Origin: Deltaproteobacteria bacterium
GTDB lineage: Bacteria; Desulfobacterota; Desulfobaccia; Desulfobaccales; Desulfobaccaceae
Assembly: GCA_016874895.1 (NCBI GenBank)
Contig: VGSX01000149.1
Coordinates: forward strand, 1-8,122
DNA: 8,122 nucleotides
Direction of reading: 5' to 3'
In this document: positions 6,614-8,122 of the stretch, one piece after another
Position numbering within the stretch: position 1 is the stretch's first letter
Layout of the letters: the number at the start of each line of letters is the position of its first letter
Made by a program: the position numbers and the translations under genes
The notes under the pieces: generated by a model
Databases searched by the model: none
What the model was told of the DNA's origin: nothing
The model's input: only the letters and a program-made list of their open reading frames with translations

Positions 6614-6655
6614 CAGGCCGGAGGTCGGGTCCAGGAGTCTGAGGCCTCCGGCCTG
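6614..6655 (+). other. Intercistronic hairpin between mvhA and the protease gene
   Basis: A perfect 11-bp inverted repeat, CAGGCCGGAGG (6614-6624) and CCTCCGGCCTG (6645-6655), has a 20-nt loop. It begins 12 nt after the mvhA stop and ends 41 nt before the protease start. It lacks a following U-run apart from a short TTTT at 6671-6674. A Rho-independent terminator is possible but weak. A 3' stabilising hairpin that sets hydrogenase transcript levels above protease levels is equally plausible. Confidence 0.6.
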
Positions 6656-6696
6656 AGTTATGAGGCGGACTTTTAGTTTCTTTGAAGGAAAGGCTC

Positions 6697-7206
6697 ATGA
6701 TTGCTGACGTCGCCGGCAAGGCTGTAGTTATCTGTGGTTGTGGGAATATCCTGTTCGGGGATGATGGTTTCGGGCCCGCCGTGATTCACTATCTGCGGGA
6801 ACACTACACCCTGCCAGCCCAGGTGTTGGCCCTCGATGCCGGCACCTCAGTCCGGGAGATTCTCTTCGACCTGGCCCTGGATGTCCATCGCCCCCGGCGA
6901 TTAATCATCGTGGACGCCGTGGACTATCCGGATCGTCGGCCCGGGGAGGTTTTTACCATTCCCCTGGCAGGGATTCCGCCCAAAAAAACGGCGGATTTTT
7001 CCCTGCACCAGTTTCCCAGTGTCAATATCCTGCAGGATTTACTGGAACACACTGACATGGACATTACTATCCTGGTGGCCCAGGCCCAGAGCCTTCCTGA
7101 GGAAGTGCACCCCGGCCTGTCACCCCCGGTTCAAGACGCCGTGGCCACGGCCAGCCGGTGGGTCTGGCAGGACGTCACAACCTATCTCAAAACCTGCAAT
7201 AGATAA
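6697..7206 (+). CDS. Hydrogenase maturation endopeptidase (HycI/HyaD family)
   Basis: Nickel-dependent endopeptidase that removes the C-terminal extension of the hydrogenase large subunit after metal insertion, closing the active site. ATG 6697 has AAGGAAAGG (6685-6693) just upstream. A TTG at 6682 in the same frame would place the ribosome binding site inside the gene, so it is rejected. The family signature G-C-G-N-I-L-F-G-D-D-G-F-G is at residues 14-26. The likely nickel-sensing ligands are D23, an Asp in I-I-V-D-A-V-D (D73, less likely D76) and H104 in the D-F-S-L-H-Q-F segment. The length of 169 residues is normal. It lies 95 nt after mvhA, the obvious substrate, and the expected cleavage is after H455 in C-A-T-H. 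Whether such a protease is specialised for a Sec-containing substrate cannot be told from sequence. Confidence 0.9.
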   Translation: MIADVAGKAVVICGCGNILFGDDGFGPAVIHYLREHYTLPAQVLALDAGTSVREILFDLALDVHRPRRLIIVDAVDYPDRRPGEVFTIPLAGIPPKKTADFSLHQFPSVNILQDLLEHTDMDITILVAQAQSLPEEVHPGLSPPVQDAVATASRWVWQDVTTYLKTCNR

Positions 7207-7251
7207 AACGCTATTGTTAACTATGACACATTATTCTTCATGGTGACCGGC

Positions 7252-7659
7252 ATGATGATGAAAACTGTGCGTGTCCTGGTCGTAGATGACGAGGACGAAT
7301 TTAGGGAAACTCTGATAAAACGGCTGCAAAGCCGCAGCCTCACCGTAGCCGGAGCGGAAAACGGCGCCGTCGCCCTCAAGCTCCTGGGCGAGCAGGACTT
7401 TGATGTGGTGGTGCTGGATATTAAAATGCCGCAAATGGACGGCCTTGAGTTTCTCGAAAAACTGAAGGGGCTCAATCAGGACCTCGGAGTTATTCTACTC
7501 ACCGGCCATGGCTCGGTGGAATCCGGCATGAAAGGTCTGGGCCTGGGTGCCCTGGAATACCTTATGAAACCCGTTCCCGTGGAGGAATTGCTGGATAAAA
7601 TCCGCTCGGTCTTCGAGGAAAAGACCCGCAAGGCGCGCCTGGAGAGTCAGGCTCACTAA
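7252..7659 (+). CDS. Receiver-only response regulator (CheY-like)
   Basis: A single phosphoacceptor receiver domain without a DNA-binding or enzymatic output domain. Counting from ATG 7252, the acidic pair is D12/D13 (L-V-V-D-D-E-D-E-F), the phosphorylation site is D56 (V-V-V-L-D-I-K-M-P), the switch Thr is T84 (L-L-T-G-H-G-S) and the conserved Lys is K106 (Y-L-M-K-P-V-P). All catalytic positions are intact, so it should be phosphorylated by a histidine kinase. The start is uncertain: ATG 7252, 7255 or 7258 could use a weak GGTGA (7242-7246), and ATG 7240 in the same frame has no visible ribosome binding site. It lies 45 nt after the protease gene. No kinase is in the window; a kinase gene may lie beyond the insertion sequence or elsewhere. 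A link to control of the hydrogenase genes is unproven. Confidence 0.88.
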   Translation: MMMKTVRVLVVDDEDEFRETLIKRLQSRSLTVAGAENGAVALKLLGEQDFDVVVLDIKMPQMDGLEFLEKLKGLNQDLGVILLTGHGSVESGMKGLGLGALEYLMKPVPVEELLDKIRSVFEEKTRKARLESQAH

Positions 7660-7735
7660 CGCTTAGCTCCACAACGGATGTTCCAGGAAAAAAGAACTGC
7701 ATATGCGATATAACGCAAAGTTATTATTGTGGATA

Positions 7736-8121
7736 TTAGTCCTTCGAGGATTTTTTTCTGGTGGCTACATGGGCTTTCCGGCGGGGCAGGATTTCGGGTA
7801 AGGCAATCTCTGCCCTAGTTAACAATTCTTGACAAAGCCCGGTGGGTTGGGGCACCTGCTGGCAAGGAGCATTACCTATGGTAATTTCCACCCCCCCGGA
7901 GTGGAACCCAATTCATCCAGGGCCTCACTGACGGGGAGGTCAAGGGAACGCCAGTAATGGTCTAATTCCCGTTCCAGCAGATAGGCCAGCATCACCACGA
8001 AGACATGGCCACGGGTGCTGGCCTCAGTCTGGACGAAGGTGGGGCGGATTTCCAGGTGTCCGCTCTTAAAGGTGCGAAAGGCGCGCTCCACCTTGGCCAG
8101 GTCCTTGTAGCGGAAGTTCCA
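7736..8121 (-). pseudogene. IS1634-like transposase, 3' part, frameshifted at a G7 tract
   Basis: Minus-strand C-terminal part of a DDE transposase; its 5' part is beyond the right edge. From 8121 downward the frame reads R-Y-K-D-L-A-K-V-E-R-A-F-R-T-F-K-S-G-H-L-E-I-R-P, then T-R-G-H-V-F-V-V-M-L-A-Y. The Y...E-(6)-K arrangement (E in V-E-R, K in T-F-K) is the catalytic signature of IS4/IS1634-type transposases. This frame stops at TAG 7876-7878, soon after a run of seven G (C on the plus strand, 7891-7897). One extra G would continue into a second frame that ends at TAA 7736-7738. That frame carries a typical family C-terminus: C-Q-E-L-L, L-P-E-I-L-P-R-R and V-A-T-R-K-K. The gene is therefore a broken copy, a sequencing error in the homopolymer, or a copy using frameshifting. 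The tail ends 77 nt from the end of the convergent response regulator gene. Confidence 0.8.
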
Positions 8122-8122
8122 C
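7736..8122 (-). mobile_element. Right-hand part of an insertion sequence (IS1634-like), boundary unresolved
   Basis: The transposase tail shows that an insertion sequence enters the window from the right. Its terminus should lie between the transposase end (7736) and the response regulator end (7659), a 76-nt stretch without a gene. The outer end and target duplication cannot be placed, because the other IS end is outside the window. No terminal inverted repeat can be confirmed from one end. Confidence 0.6.

Noticed and set aside
7668..7733. TCCACAA/TTGTGGA inverted repeat (7668-7674 and 7727-7733) as an IS terminus
   Set aside because: Seven bases within one end are not evidence of an IS terminal repeat; the opposite end is outside the window and cannot be compared.
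7703..7802. Short plus-strand frame (33 codons) with a hydrophobic start, possibly a truncated sensor kinase
   Set aside because: Most of it is antisense to the recognisable transposase C-terminus, there is no ribosome binding site, and it shows no kinase or sensor motif.
7829..7865. Possible promoter (TTGACA, or a GG-N10-GC sigma-54-like pattern)
   Set aside because: No acceptable -10 element lies 16-18 nt after TTGACA, the sigma-54-like match has the wrong internal bases, and the stretch lies inside the transposase reading frame.

Overview
This window is one tightly packed plus-strand operon for an electron-bifurcating, H2-linked redox complex, followed by a lone response regulator and the tail of an insertion sequence on the minus strand. 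The gene content is HdrA-like flavoprotein, MvhD, MvhG, MvhA and a hydrogenase maturation protease. It points to a strict anaerobe carrying a group 3c [NiFe] hydrogenase. The moderately high GC, the fused bacterial-style HdrA with a NuoG-like ferredoxin head, and the use of selenocysteine suggest a sulfate-reducing or syntrophic bacterium of the Desulfobacterota type. The phylum is inference; the family calls rest on motifs.

The main discovery is that two genes look interrupted but are not. mvhD appears to stop at UGA 3610-3612, and mvhA at UGA 6503-6505. In each case the frame continues straight into the most conserved part of the protein: G-U-H-L-G-E-C-H-Y in MvhD, and the Ni-ligand motif D-P-U-L-S-C-A-T-H in MvhA. 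Both UGAs are best read as selenocysteine. Each is followed by a hairpin with a 5-nt loop starting with UGGA. In both, the loop begins exactly 23 nt after the last base of the UGA, as expected of bacterial SECIS elements. Full-length products are a 142-residue MvhD with Sec71 and a 480-residue MvhA precursor with Sec449.

Layout: 3-128 is the end of an upstream oxidoreductase gene. 133-3384 is a 1083-residue HdrA-like protein made of a NuoG-like [2Fe-2S] head and two incomplete, complementary HdrA halves. 3400-3828 is mvhD (Sec). A GC-rich hairpin at 3839-3871 precedes an unrecognised 62-residue protein at 3899-4087. 4134-4187 is a possible 17-codon leader. 4202-5146 is mvhG and 5159-6601 is mvhA (Sec). 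A hairpin at 6614-6655 precedes the maturation protease gene at 6697-7206. 7252-7659 is a receiver-only response regulator. 7736-8121 (minus) is the 3' part of an IS1634-like transposase with a frameshift at a G7 tract. No gap between genes exceeds 300 bases.

How the genes work together (from family knowledge): MvhA oxidises H2 at a Ni(Se)Fe site, and MvhG carries electrons through its iron-sulfur clusters. MvhD passes them to the flavin of HdrA, where they are probably split between a low-potential acceptor such as ferredoxin and a higher-potential acceptor. The protease removes the 25-residue tail of MvhA after nickel insertion. HdrB/HdrC and the selenocysteine machinery are not in the window.
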